A DNA stretch of 9,739 nt. It comes from Lachnospiraceae bacterium. Lineage in GTDB: Bacteria > Bacillota_A > Clostridia > Lachnospirales > Lachnospiraceae. Location: assembly GCA_017996675.1 (NCBI GenBank), contig JAGOGN010000047.1:1-9739 (forward strand). The letters run 5' to 3'. The translations under genes were made by a program, and so were the position numbers. Under the pieces are notes generated by a model. It worked only from the letters and a program-made list of their open reading frames with translations. It was not told the DNA's origin and did not search any database. Positions 1-6,431 of this stretch are shown piece after piece. Positions within the stretch are counted from its first letter, which is position 1. The number at the start of each line of letters is the position of its first letter.

Positions 1-47
1 CGGTCGATTAAATCCTGCTTGCAAATAGGCAAAAAATTAGAATTCAT
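1..47 (-). CDS. Probable YgiQ-family radical SAM protein, first codons only
   Basis: An ATG at 47-45, behind a GAGGAG ribosome site 7 bases upstream, opens a frame that runs off the left edge and encodes MNSNFLPICKQDLIDR. The FLPxxKxDM/L pattern right after the start is how YgiQ-type (UPF0313) radical SAM proteins begin, as I recall them. Only 15 complete codons are present, so the family call is tentative, but the gene start is well supported by the ribosome site and by the 11-base overlap with the HAD phosphatase gene, which matches two other junctions in this window. No cluster-binding cysteine motif is visible because the body of the gene lies outside. Confidence 0.6.
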   Translation of the reverse strand, partial: MNSNFLPICKQDLID

Positions 48-714
48 TATTAGTCTCCTCGCTTGATAAAGAAAATAAATCATGGAAACTTTGAATATAA
101 TAATCGCAATGTTTCTTCTTTAGATCTTCTTGATCCATGGAACTATAGTCGTGGACGCCACAAACTTTCATTCCCGCATTTTTTCCGGCAAGCATTCCCA
201 TTGGAATATCTTCAAAAACCAGACAGTTTTCTGGACGAACATTTAACTGCTTTGCTGCTTCTAAATATACATCTGGAGCAGGCTTTCCAACATTCACTTC
301 AGCCGAAGTCACGATACAGTGAAAATAATCCTGAAAGTTTAAACGATGTTTGATTGCATCTACCATTTCCATAGAATTACTGGTAGCAATCCCCATTTTA
401 ATTTGATTCCTCTTTAAATGGGTTAAAAAACGACGCACTCCATGTTTATAATCTACTTCTTTCTGATAGACTTCATAGGCCATTTGTGTCCAGATTGTAA
501 TAAGTTCGCTTTCTGATTCGGGAAGCTGAAATTTGTTTTTGAAATAAGTAGCGATACCTTCAATGTGCATACCTTCTACTTCGTGTTGTATTTCTTTTGA
601 GTAAGGAATTTGTCTGGTGCGAAAAAATTCGCGATCGATTTCGTCCCATACCCACATGGAATCAATTAAAGTTCCATCCATATCGAAAATTACTGCTTCG
701 ATTTGTTCTAGCAT
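37..714 (-). CDS. HAD-superfamily phosphatase (subfamily IA, beta-phosphoglucomutase-like)
   Basis: A haloacid-dehalogenase-type hydrolase that uses an aspartyl-phosphate intermediate; the substrate cannot be read from sequence, though small sugar phosphates or similar metabolites are usual for this class. The 225-residue product shows motif I DMDGTLIDS at 11-19 (nucleophile Asp11, acid/base Asp13), motif II at the end of MGIATSN (Thr111), motif III Lys144 in GKPAPD, and motif IV FEDIPMGM at 167-174 (Glu168, Asp169). Residues about 18-90 form the helical C1 cap. The family is near beta-phosphoglucomutase and YfbT-like sugar phosphatases. The start codon follows the rsuA stop with no gap (TAAATG), behind an AAAGGAG site. 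The end overlaps the next gene by 11 bases (ATGAATTCTAA). rsuA plus a HAD phosphatase forms a second short unit after the terminator. Confidence 0.9.
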   Translation of the reverse strand: MLEQIEAVIFDMDGTLIDSMWVWDEIDREFFRTRQIPYSKEIQHEVEGMHIEGIATYFKNKFQLPESESELITIWTQMAYEVYQKEVDYKHGVRRFLTHLKRNQIKMGIATSNSMEMVDAIKHRLNFQDYFHCIVTSAEVNVGKPAPDVYLEAAKQLNVRPENCLVFEDIPMGMLAGKNAGMKVCGVHDYSSMDQEDLKKKHCDYYIQSFHDLFSLSSEETNNEF

Positions 715-1434
715 TTAAGTCTCCTTTATTAATTGAATTTCTTCATTGGTTAGTTTTCGGCAAGAGCCTTCCGTTAAGGAAGCCTCTAAAGTAAAAGGTC
801 CAAAGCCGATTCTTTTTAAAGAAAGAACTGGCTTATTAATATGTAAAAACATACGCTTTACCTGATGAAATTTACCTTCAGTAATGGTGAGTTGTATGAT
901 TGTTTTCTGGTTCAATGAATCGGTAGATTTAATATGTAGTTGTGCTGGTTTGGAAATTTTCTTTTCGCCATAATCAAAACCATCTAGAAAAAGTTTCACA
1001 TCAGTTTCATCTACAATTCCATCAATGATTGCTTCATAAGTCTTTGAGACATGTTTGGATGGAGATAATAAATCGTGTGCCAATTGGCCATCGTTGGTAA
1101 GGAGCATTAATCCTGTGGTATCCAGATCCAATCGTCCTACAGGGAAAAGCTCATTTTGATCTTTGGGCATGAAGTCTAAAACCGTTTGATGCAGATTATC
1201 TTTTGTTGCACTTACACAACCGGCTGGTTTATGGAAAAGATAGTAAGAAAATTCTTCATATTGAATAGGCCGGTTATCAAAAAAATATCGCAGCGTGCCT
1301 TCAATCTTTTCATCAGAATCTCGTATAATTCCGGAGTCGGAAGAAAAACGTTTCTGTCGAATTGCTTTTTTGGCTTCGGTACGAGTCATGCCTAAGCAGG
1401 AGGATAAAAATTTATCTGCTCGAATAATTGCCAT
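715..1434 (-). CDS. rsuA: 16S rRNA pseudouridine synthase, RsuA family
   Basis: RsuA-type enzymes isomerise a uridine in small-subunit rRNA (U516 in E. coli); Firmicute members such as YtzG are assigned mostly by homology. The 239-residue product has an N-terminal S4-like RNA-binding region (IIRADKFLSSCLGMTRTEAKKAI, residues 3-25), a linker with YYLFHKPAG at 64-72, the catalytic GRLDLDTTGLMLLTNDG at 100-116 with nucleophile Asp103, and the C-terminal EGKFHQVKRM motif. The close relatives RluB, RluE and RluF share GRLDxxTxGL, so the exact rRNA target is less sure than the enzyme class. The ATG at 1434 has an AAAGGA site about 10 bases upstream. The gene begins only 25 bases beyond the terminator's T-run, leaving no room for a normal promoter between them. 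It is followed without a gap by the HAD gene. Confidence 0.92.
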   Translation of the reverse strand: MAIIRADKFLSSCLGMTRTEAKKAIRQKRFSSDSGIIRDSDEKIEGTLRYFFDNRPIQYEEFSYYLFHKPAGCVSATKDNLHQTVLDFMPKDQNELFPVGRLDLDTTGLMLLTNDGQLAHDLLSPSKHVSKTYEAIIDGIVDETDVKLFLDGFDYGEKKISKPAQLHIKSTDSLNQKTIIQLTITEGKFHQVKRMFLHINKPVLSLKRIGFGPFTLEASLTEGSCRKLTNEEIQLIKET

Positions 1435-1459
1435 AGAATTGTGGTTCCTTTCGTAGGTT

Positions 1460-1491
1460 AAAAAAGGATGAAGGAAATTGCTCCTTCATCC
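1460..1491 (-). terminator. Rho-independent terminator after pepD
   Basis: On the coding strand a perfect 10-base-pair stem (GGATGAAGGA with TCCTTCATCC), with a six-base loop GCAATT, is followed directly by TTTTTT. The arms lie at 1482-1491 and 1466-1475, the T-run at 1460-1465. It begins 8 bases past the pepD stop codon. The plus strand has no T-run after the stem, so it acts on minus-strand transcripts only. Confidence 0.93.
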
Positions 1492-1499
1492 CCAATGAT

Positions 1500-2948
1500 T
1501 TATTTCGCCTGTTCTAAATATGCTGTCAGTAACTTCCAGTATTTTTGTGTGGATGAAATACTAAGACGTTCTTGAGGGGTATGAATGTCCAAATTCTTAG
1601 GACCAAAGGATACCGCATCTAATTCAGGCATCTTTCCAGCAAAATATCCACATTCTAAACCAGCGTGAATTGCACCAACAACTGCTTCTTCCTGGAATAA
1701 GTCGTGGTATAATCCGGAAATTACATCACGTACTTTCGAGTCTTTCTTGTATTCCCATGCAGGATAATCACTTCCAGTTGTAACGGTCGCACCTAAAAAT
1801 TCACCTAAAAACTGAACTCTGTCTGCAACTTCATATTTTCTGGATGATACACTGCTTCGAATTGAAAAATGAAGATTGAACTCTTCTTCTCCTAATTTCA
1901 TAACGCCAGTGTTATCAGATGTTTCAACTAAATTAGGAATATCTACGCTCATGTGAGCAACTCCATATGGAGCTTCTCTAAGTAAGAATAAAACCTTAGT
2001 AAAGGAAATCGAATTCAAAATGTTACGTGTTTGATTTTCAGCTACTTCAAGCTCAAAATGTAAGTCAGGATCAGCTGTTTTATATTCATTTTGTAAAATC
2101 TGTTCGATTTGAGATAATCTGTTTTTGAATCCTTCTAAATCAGCTGGATCAATTATGATTTCAGTAATTGTCTGGCGAGTGATGGCGTTATCTTTCGAGC
2201 CACCTTCTAACATTGAAATTGAAAACTCAAATTCGTCTGCCATATATTTTAATACACGACCCATTAAGATGTTTGAATTGCCACGTTCTTTGTGAATTTC
2301 TCCACCGGAATGTCCGCCAAAAAGTCCTGTTAGTTTAAATAGAATGCTGGTTCCAGTTGCTTCTTGTCTGCTCACTGGTAAATCAATCTGAACACCTAAT
2401 CCACCTGCACAGCTTGTTAAAAATACTCCTTCTTCATCAGAGTCAATATTTAACATAATGTTTCCTTTGATTGGTGTTAAATCAATTCCTTGTACTCCAT
2501 CCATTCCTGTTTCTTCATCGATGGTAAAGATCATTTCTAAACGTGGATGTTTTAATGTGTCATCTTCTAAGATTGCTAAAGCAAAAGCAATTGCAATGCC
2601 ATCATCTCCACCAAGAGTAGTTCCTCTTGCTCTTAAAAAATCTTCATCTACATATAAATCAAGACCGTCTTTCATGAAATCAATCGTACAGTCCTCTTCT
2701 TTTTCACAAACCATATCCAGATGTCCTTGAATAATAACTGGATCGGCATTTTCGTATCCTGGTGTAGCATCTTTGATGATAATCACGTTGTTCAAAGAAT
2801 CCTGATGATATTCTAACTGGTGTTCTTTGGCAAAGTCTACGCAATAATCACTGATTGCTTTTGTGTTTCCAGAACCATGTGGTATTTTGCATAATTCCTC
2901 AAAAAAGTAAAACACATTTTCTGGTTGTAAATTTAAACTGTTTCTCAT
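1500..2948 (-). CDS. pepD: Aminoacyl-histidine dipeptidase (M20 family metallopeptidase, PepD)
   Basis: A cytosolic two-zinc exopeptidase that cleaves Xaa-His and a range of other dipeptides (carnosinase-like), probably serving peptide nutrition or turnover. The 482-residue product is close to E. coli PepD in length and keeps all the metal and catalytic positions: His76 and Asp78 in QGHLDMV, Asp115 in LGGDDGIA, Glu145-Glu146 in IDEETGMDG, Asp169 in NIDSDEEG, and the C-terminal His456 in LDIHTPQERLS. The lid domain has FGGHSGGEIHKERGN at 210-224. The ATG at 2948 is preceded by AAAGGGGG at good spacing, 20 bases after the coiled-coil gene's stop. A strong terminator follows the stop codon at once, making this the last gene of the long operon. 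A catabolic enzyme at the end of a housekeeping operon is a little unusual; a separate internal promoter was not found. Confidence 0.95.
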   Translation of the reverse strand: MRNSLNLQPENVFYFFEELCKIPHGSGNTKAISDYCVDFAKEHQLEYHQDSLNNVIIIKDATPGYENADPVIIQGHLDMVCEKEEDCTIDFMKDGLDLYVDEDFLRARGTTLGGDDGIAIAFALAILEDDTLKHPRLEMIFTIDEETGMDGVQGIDLTPIKGNIMLNIDSDEEGVFLTSCAGGLGVQIDLPVSRQEATGTSILFKLTGLFGGHSGGEIHKERGNSNILMGRVLKYMADEFEFSISMLEGGSKDNAITRQTITEIIIDPADLEGFKNRLSQIEQILQNEYKTADPDLHFELEVAENQTRNILNSISFTKVLFLLREAPYGVAHMSVDIPNLVETSDNTGVMKLGEEEFNLHFSIRSSVSSRKYEVADRVQFLGEFLGATVTTGSDYPAWEYKKDSKVRDVISGLYHDLFQEEAVVGAIHAGLECGYFAGKMPELDAVSFGPKNLDIHTPQERLSISSTQKYWKLLTAYLEQAK

Positions 2949-2968
2949 GATGTAAGTCCCCCTTTTAT

Positions 2969-3580
2969 CTATTCGATATCTAAATTAACGATATCTGTTT
3001 CTGGTTCTGCCTGAATGAATTCCTCCTGGTCAGCGATTTCTTCTTTTGGAGCAAGTTCACGTCTGTTGCCATTTACAATATCATAACAATTCTTTAAATT
3101 ATTATAGTAATTTTCAAATTTTATTCTGGAAGTTTCCATGTTTGATCCAATTAAGTTCTCCAGATTTCCTAACATGTCATCGGTATAGGCAATTGCAGCG
3201 GTACGGATGTTGTTTGCATCATTAGTCGCGCTATCTAAGATTTCCTGTGCCTGATTCGTTGCGATTAATACGACCTGATTTGCCTGCGCATATGCCTGTT
3301 GCATAATTTGATGTTCGCTTACTAGTTCAGTCGTGTGAATCTGTGCTTCTGAAATGATTGCTTCTGCTCTTGCCTGAGCATCGGCAAGAATTGCTTCCTT
3401 ATTGCTGATGATTTTCTGGTATTTCTTTATTTCCTCTGGTGTCTTCTGTTTGAGTTCAGCAAGTAATTCTTCTAATTCGTCACGATTGACTACTATTTTT
3501 GTGTTGGATAGTGGCTGAAACTTACAATGACCGATATATTCTTCAATCTCTTCAATGATTTGTTCCATTCTACTAATCAT
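2969..3580 (-). CDS. Coiled-coil protein resembling SepIVA/DivIVA-like (often labelled 'ATPase' or V-ATPase subunit H-like)
   Basis: A 203-residue acidic, helical protein with no signal peptide or membrane segment. Residues about 1-20 are a short amphipathic helix (IIEEIEEYI). About 28-52 form a compact block, VVNRDELEELLAELKQKTPEEI. About 55-145 form an Ala/Gln/Glu-rich coiled coil with heptads such as ADAQARAEAIISEAQ, then ELVSEHQIM and AYTDDMLGNLENLI. The tail after 175 is acidic and probably disordered. From memory, this order and several blocks match mycobacterial SepIVA, a DivIVA-like septation protein, with a shorter central coil. Close homologues in Lachnospiraceae sit after coaD and carry vague ATPase names; no nucleotide-binding motif is visible here. 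ATG 3580 is preferred because AGGGGTG lies 6 bases upstream; GTG 3589 and ATG 3568 are alternatives. Function is inferred, not known. Confidence 0.85.
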   Translation of the reverse strand: MISRMEQIIEEIEEYIGHCKFQPLSNTKIVVNRDELEELLAELKQKTPEEIKKYQKIISNKEAILADAQARAEAIISEAQIHTTELVSEHQIMQQAYAQANQVVLIATNQAQEILDSATNDANNIRTAAIAYTDDMLGNLENLIGSNMETSRIKFENYYNNLKNCYDIVNGNRRELAPKEEIADQEEFIQAEPETDIVNLDIE

Positions 3581-3585
3581 TCGAC

Positions 3586-4080
3586 TCACCCCTGTTCTTT
3601 GTTGTTGTATTTATGATATGTTTGTTTGGCTACGATATCAGGTACAAAACTGTGGATATCGCCACCATAATATGCGACTTCTTTTACAATGGTAGAACTT
3701 AAATATGCATACTCCAGACTAGTAGTCAAAAAAATGGTATCTACATCTGGTTTAATAACACGATTTGTTTGAGAAATTTGTAATTCGTACTCAAAATCGG
3801 TAACGGCACGAAGACCTCGAACAATGGTTGGAACTTTGAGCTTTTGCGCAAAATCCACAAGTAATCCATCAAATGAAACGACCTTAATATCTGAACGATT
3901 GGCATAAATCTCTTCTAACATACTAACACGTTCATCTATAGAAAACAACGGATTTTTCCCACTATTTATTAATACAGCAACATATAATTCATCAACCATT
4001 TTGGACGCACGTTCAATAATATCCATATGTCCAAATGTAATTGGATCAAAACTTCCAGGATAGATTGCTTTATGTTTCAT
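3586..4080 (-). CDS. coaD: Pantetheine-phosphate adenylyltransferase
   Basis: Catalyses the fourth step of coenzyme A synthesis: transfer of AMP from ATP to 4'-phosphopantetheine, giving dephospho-CoA. The 164-residue product has the nucleotidyltransferase signature [12 protein letters not shown] at 7-18 (TxGH at 15-18), the [12 protein letters not shown] segment at 89-100 that contacts substrates, and the SSTIVKE motif at 128-134 (canonical ISSTxVKE). Length is that of the family. The start overlaps the rsmD stop by 11 bases (ATGAAACATAA) and is preceded by a strong AAAGGAG site. The stop TGA lies just before the start of the coiled-coil gene, and a possible GTG start of that gene would overlap it as GTGA. 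Confidence 0.97.
   Translation of the reverse strand: MKHKAIYPGSFDPITFGHMDIIERASKMVDELYVAVLINSGKNPLFSIDERVSMLEEIYANRSDIKVVSFDGLLVDFAQKLKVPTIVRGLRAVTDFEYELQISQTNRVIKPDVDTIFLTTSLEYAYLSSTIVKEVAYYGGDIHSFVPDIVAKQTYHKYNNKEQG
3587..3593 (-). promoter_or_regulatory. Ribosome binding site deciding the start of the coiled-coil gene
   Basis: The coding strand reads AGGGGTG, one mismatch from the GAGGTG core, six bases before ATG 3580. It contains the GTG codon at 3589 that would otherwise be an alternative start. That GTG has only a poorly placed AACAGGG directly against it, so ATG 3580 is favoured. Confidence 0.5.
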
Positions 4081-4648
4081 TGGTCTCCTTTATAGCACGA
4101 ATAAATACATGCTTATTTGTTTTATATATTTTTTCTCGTTCTATTTTAAAATTTAATTGCTCTAAAAAACCAAAATCTCTCTTCTTTTCTGCTTCCACAA
4201 TAATGAGTGTATTATTATCAACATAGGATAATGTGGAAAAAACTTGAAATAAATGTTCTTCGATTCCTGCCTGATAAGGTGGATCCATAAAAATAATATC
4301 TACAGGGTTAACCATGTACTTTGGTAATTGATGGATTAACGCAGATTCTACATCGGATTCAATTAACACACAAGAAGCCTCCAAGTGAGTCGATTTTATA
4401 TTCTCTTTGATACATTTGATAGCTTCTTTATTATTTTCAACCATATAACCTTTTGCAGCTCCACGACTTACTGCTTCCAAACATATTCCTCCGCTACCGG
4501 AAAATAGGTCTAAAAAAACAATGTCAGCCAGTTGGTATTGCAACATATTAAATAAGGTTTCTTTGATTCTGTCTGTAGTTGGACGCGTACCCTCTCCTGT
4601 TGGAGTGATTAAAGGCAAGTGTCTGGCTTTTCCAGCAATAATTCTCAA
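4070..4648 (-). CDS. rsmD: 16S rRNA (guanine(966)-N(2))-methyltransferase RsmD
   Basis: RsmD methylates N2 of G966 in 16S rRNA (E. coli numbering) using SAM, late in small-subunit assembly. The 192-residue product opens with the signature [13 protein letters not shown] and [16 protein letters not shown] (21-36). It has the SAM-binding motif [10 protein letters not shown] at 45-54 and the catalytic DPPY at 122-125. The start codon is TTG at 4648-4646. It is supported because the family signature begins exactly there and a strong GGAGG lies 9 bases upstream. The nearest upstream ATG is in another frame. TTGA overlaps the cinA stop by four bases. The last 11 bases overlap coaD; rsmD-coaD is one of the most conserved pairs in bacteria. 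Confidence 0.95.
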   Translation of the reverse strand: MRIIAGKARHLPLITPTGEGTRPTTDRIKETLFNMLQYQLADIVFLDLFSGSGGICLEAVSRGAAKGYMVENNKEAIKCIKENIKSTHLEASCVLIESDVESALIHQLPKYMVNPVDIIFMDPPYQAGIEEHLFQVFSTLSYVDNNTLIIVEAEKKRDFGFLEQLNFKIEREKIYKTNKHVFIRAIKETNET

Positions 4649-5889
4649 TGATTATATCCTCCAAGAACATCCCATAGAAGGGAAAGTGCACGAGTAACAG
4701 ATGCTTCACGAATCTTTTCACGGGTGCCAGTAAACTGATATTTATGTGCAATTACTTCAGATGGTGAAGCACAGGCAATGCATACCGTTCCTACTGGTTT
4801 TTCTTTTGAACCACCGTCTGGACCAGCTATCCCCGTAACCGCAACACTAAAAGTACTATTTGCACGTTCCCTTGAACCAATGGCCATTTCCCTTGCTACT
4901 TCTTCGCTCACTACTCCATATTGAGCAATTGTATGTTCGGAAACTTTTAACAGATCAACTTTTGCTTCATTGCTATAGGTAATAAAACCTTCCTGATAAA
5001 CGGCAGAAGCGCCTGAGGCGTTTACAAATCTTCCAGATAATAAACCACCTGTACAAGACTCTGCAAAAGATACGGTTGCTTCTAGTTCTTTTAAACGCAA
5101 AACCAAAGCATCTTCTAAAGCAACTTCTTCGTCATAGGCAAAAATATGATTGCCAAAACGCTCTTGAAATATAGTTATTATAGGAGAAATGAATGTCATC
5201 GCTTCCTCTATGTTTGTAGCGAGAGCAGTAATTCGAACATGTACCTCTCCTGTTTTTGCATAAGTTGCAATTGTTGGATTGGTCTGTCCTTCAATTAAAT
5301 CAAGAATCATCGTTTCTACAGCGCTTTCGCCAACACCAATAATCTTAACCATTTTAGAATAAAGACTATGATTGGTTTTCGTTCTAAGATACGGAAAAAC
5401 TTGTTCCGAAAACATCGGAATTAGTTCGTTTGGAGGTCCAGGCAATAAAATTGCTGTGCAGGATGGATCCTCAATAATAATGCCCGGAGCTGTTCCACAA
5501 CGATTATATAACACAATCGATCCATCTGGAACATCTGCCTGTTTCTTGTTATTTTCGGTCATTGGTTTGTTGAATCTTTGAAAGGACTGCTCTAATAATT
5601 CGAATGCTTTCGAATCAAAAACCATTGGCAAATGAAATGCGTTTGCAACGGTTTCTTTTGTTAAATCATCCTGAGTAGGTCCTAGTCCTCCACTAAATAT
5701 TAAAATGTCGGATCTTTTTATGGCAATGTCGATGGCATCTTTTAACCGCATAGGATTATCTCCTACAACGGTCTGGTGATACAAGGCTAAGCCTAAACTG
5801 GCACATTGCTGTGCAAGATAGGCTGCATTGGTATTTACGATATTTCCCATTAAAATTTCTGTTCCGACGCATATAATTTCAACTGTCAT
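4645..5889 (-). CDS. cinA: CinA: competence/damage-inducible family, nicotinamide-nucleotide amidase
   Basis: A two-domain protein of 414 residues. Residues about 1-170 form the MoaB/MogA-like COG1058 domain (VGTEILMGNIVNTN at 8-21, FSGGLGPTQDD at 65-75, LLPGPPNELIPMF at 148-160). In characterised CinA proteins this domain has ADP-ribose pyrophosphatase activity. Residues about 260-410 form the PncC domain, which deamidates NMN to nicotinate mononucleotide in pyridine nucleotide recycling. It has ESCTGG at 277-282 with the candidate catalytic Ser278, YSNEAK at 305-310, and VTGIAGPDGG at 351-360. The gene starts at TAATG, sharing one base with the pgsA stop, behind a GAAGGA ribosome site. In many Firmicutes recA follows cinA; here rsmD does. 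The older 'competence' name comes from streptococci and need not apply here. Confidence 0.95.
   Translation of the reverse strand: MTVEIICVGTEILMGNIVNTNAAYLAQQCASLGLALYHQTVVGDNPMRLKDAIDIAIKRSDILIFSGGLGPTQDDLTKETVANAFHLPMVFDSKAFELLEQSFQRFNKPMTENNKKQADVPDGSIVLYNRCGTAPGIIIEDPSCTAILLPGPPNELIPMFSEQVFPYLRTKTNHSLYSKMVKIIGVGESAVETMILDLIEGQTNPTIATYAKTGEVHVRITALATNIEEAMTFISPIITIFQERFGNHIFAYDEEVALEDALVLRLKELEATVSFAESCTGGLLSGRFVNASGASAVYQEGFITYSNEAKVDLLKVSEHTIAQYGVVSEEVAREMAIGSRERANSTFSVAVTGIAGPDGGSKEKPVGTVCIACASPSEVIAHKYQFTGTREKIREASVTRALSLLWDVLGGYNH
4657..4663 (-). promoter_or_regulatory. Strong ribosome binding site for the TTG-started rsmD
   Basis: On the coding strand this reads TGGAGGA, with GGAGG ending 9 bases before the TTG codon, inside the 3' end of cinA. 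It decides the start of rsmD, because no in-frame ATG fits the family N-terminus. A strong site paired with a weak start codon is a common compensation. Confidence 0.75.
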
Positions 5890-6431
5890 TAGTTTTGTTC
5901 CTTCAATACCTGTTTATTTTTAATGAGGTAATCCATTAATGAAATGATGGTTAATGCAACTGAAATCCAGATTAAAATCTGTTCGATAACCTGATATACA
6001 GGATGTTCGATATGGATTAGTAATGCGATTACCGTAAACATTTGGAATGTTGTTTTCATCTTGCCCCAGATTCCTGCTGCAATCACAATATTATTATCGG
6101 AAGCAACCAGTCTGAATCCAGAAATAATGAATTCGCGACAAATGATGATAATAACTACCCATGATGGCAGTAAATCTATGTCCATCAAGCAAATCAAGGC
6201 AGTACAAACTAAAAGTTTATCTGCAAGAGGATCCATAAACTTTCCAAAATTTGTTACGAGATTATATTTTCTTGCAATCTTACCATCTGCTAAGTCGGTC
6301 AGACTTGCAATGATAAAAATAGCTAATGCGATCCATTTATCAGCATCGCCAGTAATATCCATCAGCGTAAAAACGCAAAAAACAGGAATTAAAATAATTC
6401 GAAAGATCGTTAATTTATTTGGTAAATTCAT
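5889..6431 (-). CDS. pgsA: CDP-diacylglycerol--glycerol-3-phosphate 3-phosphatidyltransferase
   Basis: A membrane enzyme making phosphatidylglycerophosphate from CDP-diacylglycerol and glycerol-3-phosphate, the committed step to phosphatidylglycerol and cardiolipin. The CDP-alcohol phosphotransferase signature is complete: Asp46, Asp49-Gly50, Ala53-Arg54, Gly63, Asp67 and Asp71, with spacing DxxDGxxARx8GxxxDxxxD. The protein is 180 residues and strongly hydrophobic. Likely membrane segments are near residues 8-24, 33-50, 72-90, 92-110, and two or three towards the end (about 118-165). The N-terminal MNLPNKLTIFRIILIP is typical of PgsA. The start overlaps the rimO stop as ATGA and has a clear TAGGAG ribosome site. 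The rimO-pgsA-cinA order is common in Firmicutes. Related family members such as phosphatidylserine synthase are less likely given the length and the N-terminus. Confidence 0.95.
   Translation of the reverse strand: MNLPNKLTIFRIILIPVFCVFTLMDITGDADKWIALAIFIIASLTDLADGKIARKYNLVTNFGKFMDPLADKLLVCTALICLMDIDLLPSWVVIIIICREFIISGFRLVASDNNIVIAAGIWGKMKTTFQMFTVIALLIHIEHPVYQVIEQILIWISVALTIISLMDYLIKNKQVLKEQN

Noticed and set aside
1506..1540. Possible promoter (CTGACA ... AATAAT) on the minus strand within the end of pepD
   Set aside because: The spacer is about 19 bases, the -10 lacks its first T, and a transcript from it would run straight into the terminator at 1460-1491. Too weak to annotate.
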